Of a DNA stretch of 64,000 bases, positions 61,709-64,000 are shown one piece after another. The notes beneath the pieces are model-generated. The model saw nothing but the letters and a program-made list of their open reading frames with translations. It made no database searches and was not told the origin of the DNA. The stretch is taken from assembly GCF_000003815.2 (NCBI RefSeq), contig NC_049997.1, positions 5,468,776 through 5,532,775 on the forward strand, written 5' to 3'. Every line of letters starts with the position of its first letter. Position 1 is the stretch's first letter. This DNA comes from Branchiostoma floridae (Eukaryota; Chordata; Leptocardii; Amphioxiformes; Branchiostomatidae). A program made the position numbers and the translations under genes.

Positions 61709-64000
61709 TGGGGGTACGGACACTACTGGGGGTATGGACACTATTGGGGGTACGGACACTAGTGGGGGTATAGACACTACTGGGGGTACTGATACTAACT
61801 GGGGGTACTGACACTACTGGGGGTACGGACACTACTGGGGGTACGGACACTTCTATGTGTATGAACACTATTGTGGATACTGACTATTGTGGATATGGGG
61901 GTACGGACACTACTGGGGGTATGGACACTATTGGAGGTACGGACACTACTGGGGGTATGGACACGACTGGGGGTACTGATACTACTGGGGGTACTGACAC
62001 TACTGGGGGTACTGACACTACTGGGGGTACTAACAGTACTGGGGGTACTGACACTTCTGGGGTACGGACACTACTGGGTGTATGGACACTACTGGGTGTA
62101 CTGACACTACTGGGGGTACAGACACTTCTAGGTGTACGAACACTACTGTGGGTACTGACACTACGGGGGTACAGACACTACTGGGGGTACTGACACTACT
62201 GGGGGTACGGACACTACTGGGGATACGGACACTTCTGGGGTACGGACACTACTGGGGGTACGGACACTTCTAGGTGTACGAACACTACTGTGGGTACTGA
62301 CACTACTGGGGGTACAGACACTACTAGGGGTACAGACACTACTGGGGGTACAGACACTACTGGGGGTACATACACTACTGGGGGTACAGACACTACTGGG
62401 GGTACGGACACTACTGGGGGTACGGACACTAATTGGGGTAGGACACTACTGGGGGTACGGACACTACTGGGGGTATGGACACTACTGGGGGTACGGACAC
62501 TACTGGGGGTATGGGCACTACTGGGGGTATGGACACTACTTGGGGTATGGACATTACTGGGGGTACGAACACTACTGGGGGTACGGACACTACTGGGGGT
62601 ACGAACACTTCTAGGTGTACGAACACTACTGTGGGTACTGACACTACTGGAGGTATGGACACTAATAGGGGTACAGACACTATTGGGGGTACGGACACTA
62701 CTGGGGGTACAGACACTTCTGGGGGTACTGACACTACTGGGAGTACTAACACTTAACTGGGGGCACTGACAGTACTGAGGGTACAGACACTACTGGGGGT
62801 ATAGACATTACTTGGGGTATGGACACTACTGGGGGCATAGACACTACTGGGGGTATGGACACTACGGGGGTATGGACACTACTTGGGGTACAGATACTAC
62901 TGTGGGTACGGACACAACTGGGGGTACTGACACTACTGGGGTTACGGACACTACTGGGGATATAGACACTAAGGGGGGCATGGACACGAATGGACACTAC
63001 AGTGGGAATGTACACTACTGGGGGCATGGACACTAATGGACACTACAGTGGGTATGGACATTACTGGGGTTATGGACACTACTGGGGGTACAGACACTAC
63101 TGGGGGTACTGACACTATTGGGGGTACTGACACTGCTGGGGGTACAGACACTACTGGGGGTATGGACACTACTGGGGGTACAGACATTACTTGGGGTATG
63201 GACACTACTGAGGGCATAGACACTACTGGGGGTATGGACACTACCGGGGGTATGGACACTACTTGGGGTACAGATACTACTGTGGGTACGGACACAACTG
63301 GGGGTACTGACACTACTGGGGGTACTGACACTACTGGGGGTACAGAAACTCCTGTGGGGTACTGACACTACTGGGGGTACAGACACTACTGGGGGTACTG
63401 ACACTACTGCGGGTACAGACACTACTGGGGGTACTGACAGTACTGAGGGTACAGAAACTACTGGGGGTACTGACAGTACTGAGGGTACAGACACTACTGG
63501 GGGTACGGACACTACTGGGGGTACAGACACTACTGGGGGTACAGACACTACTGGGGGTACTGACACTACTGGGGGTACTGACACTGCTGGGGGTACAGAC
63601 ACTACTGGGGGTATGGACACTACTGGGGGTATGGACACTACTGGGGGTACAGACATTACTGGGGGTACTGACACTACTGGGGGTACAGACACTACTGGGG
63701 GTACTGACAGTACTGAGGGTACAGACACTACTGGGGGTAGGGACACTACTGGGGGTACTGACACTACTGGGGGTACTGACACTACTGGGGGTACAGACAC
63801 TACTGGGGGTACAGACACTACTGGGGGTACTGACACTAATGGGGGTACAGACACTACTGGGGGTACTGACACTACTGGGGGTACAGACACTATTGGGGGT
63901 ACTGACACAACTGGGTGTATGGACACTACTGGGGGTACAGACATTACTGGGGGTACTGACACTACTGGGGTACAGACACTACTGGGGGTATGGACACTAC
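61709..64000. repeat. 18-bp minisatellite, >120 copies, runs off the window
   Basis: The unit GGGGGTACNGACACTACT varies at a few positions (TACTGAC, TACGGAC, TATGGAC, TACAGAC) and occasionally loses or gains a base. Since 18 is a multiple of three, frames such as TDTTGG (plus) and VVSVPP (minus, up to 309 codons) stay open without being genes. Higher-order order is visible: blocks around 62690-63000 resemble 63100-63340. The right edge lies outside the window. Confidence 0.97.

Noticed and set aside
63033-63962. 309-codon VVSVPP frame, and several TDTTGG frames
   Set aside because: Generated by the 18-bp minisatellite, in which any stop-free unit gives endless frames. No start context, splice sites or sequence outside the repeat.

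Overview
The window reads as invertebrate chordate nuclear DNA, most plausibly from a lancelet (Branchiostoma-like). The reasons are small exons in long introns with GT..AG borders, gene families expanded in amphioxus (an NXPE-like protein, a membrane C-type lectin, and a glycosyltransferase-like protein ending in tetratricopeptide repeats), TTAGGG-type telomere motifs in a satellite, and a very high density of small DNA transposons. The organism is an inference from content; no species-diagnostic sequence was tested.

Layout. 1-2260 is a ~203-bp satellite in which every unit carries telomere-like motifs in both orientations. 2261-12180 is mostly gene-poor, with several non-autonomous transposons and one possible minus-strand terminal exon (4941-5072). 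12181-16245 holds an NXPE-family gene on the plus strand. 16597-18440 is a 163-bp tandem array followed by a ~0.6-0.7 kb duplicated block. 18441-21469 is gene-poor with two inverted-repeat elements. 21470-29285 holds a membrane-anchored C-type lectin gene with a very repetitive stalk exon. Its first intron contains a 5'-truncated LINE with an open 755-codon frame, and its lectin-domain exon has a reading-frame break. 29286-34700 is gene-poor (dispersed repeats, a LINE 3' end, a long GT array).

34702-51099 is the main gene of interest. Eight exons, all joined by phase-1 introns, give a 1378-residue open frame. It encodes a GT-B glycosyltransferase-like domain, a conserved middle domain resembling those of invertebrate NLR or death-fold proteins, a 15-copy seven-residue acidic/proline linker, and a C-terminal TPR array whose 363-bp units are nearly identical. 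The introns hold two size forms of one inverted-repeat transposon, several ~220-bp foldback elements, a tRNA-derived SINE, and long elements rich in ATGCAAAT inverted pairs. 51100-61700 carries a candidate 59-residue two-exon gene (minus, 52465-52069), a minus-strand terminal exon with one membrane helix (57010-56890), a 71-bp minisatellite, a 66-bp palindrome, and a possible first exon at 60156. 61700 to the window end is an 18-bp minisatellite that keeps several reading frames open and produces long false ORFs.

The lectin and the GT-like/TPR protein would both suit recognition or signalling at the innate-immune interface, but that is inference from family and architecture. Both have coding repeats that are still duplicating, which suggests rapid evolution or copy-number polymorphism. 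No CRISPR array, operon, phage or bacterial feature was seen, and no functional tRNA or rRNA gene was recognised.
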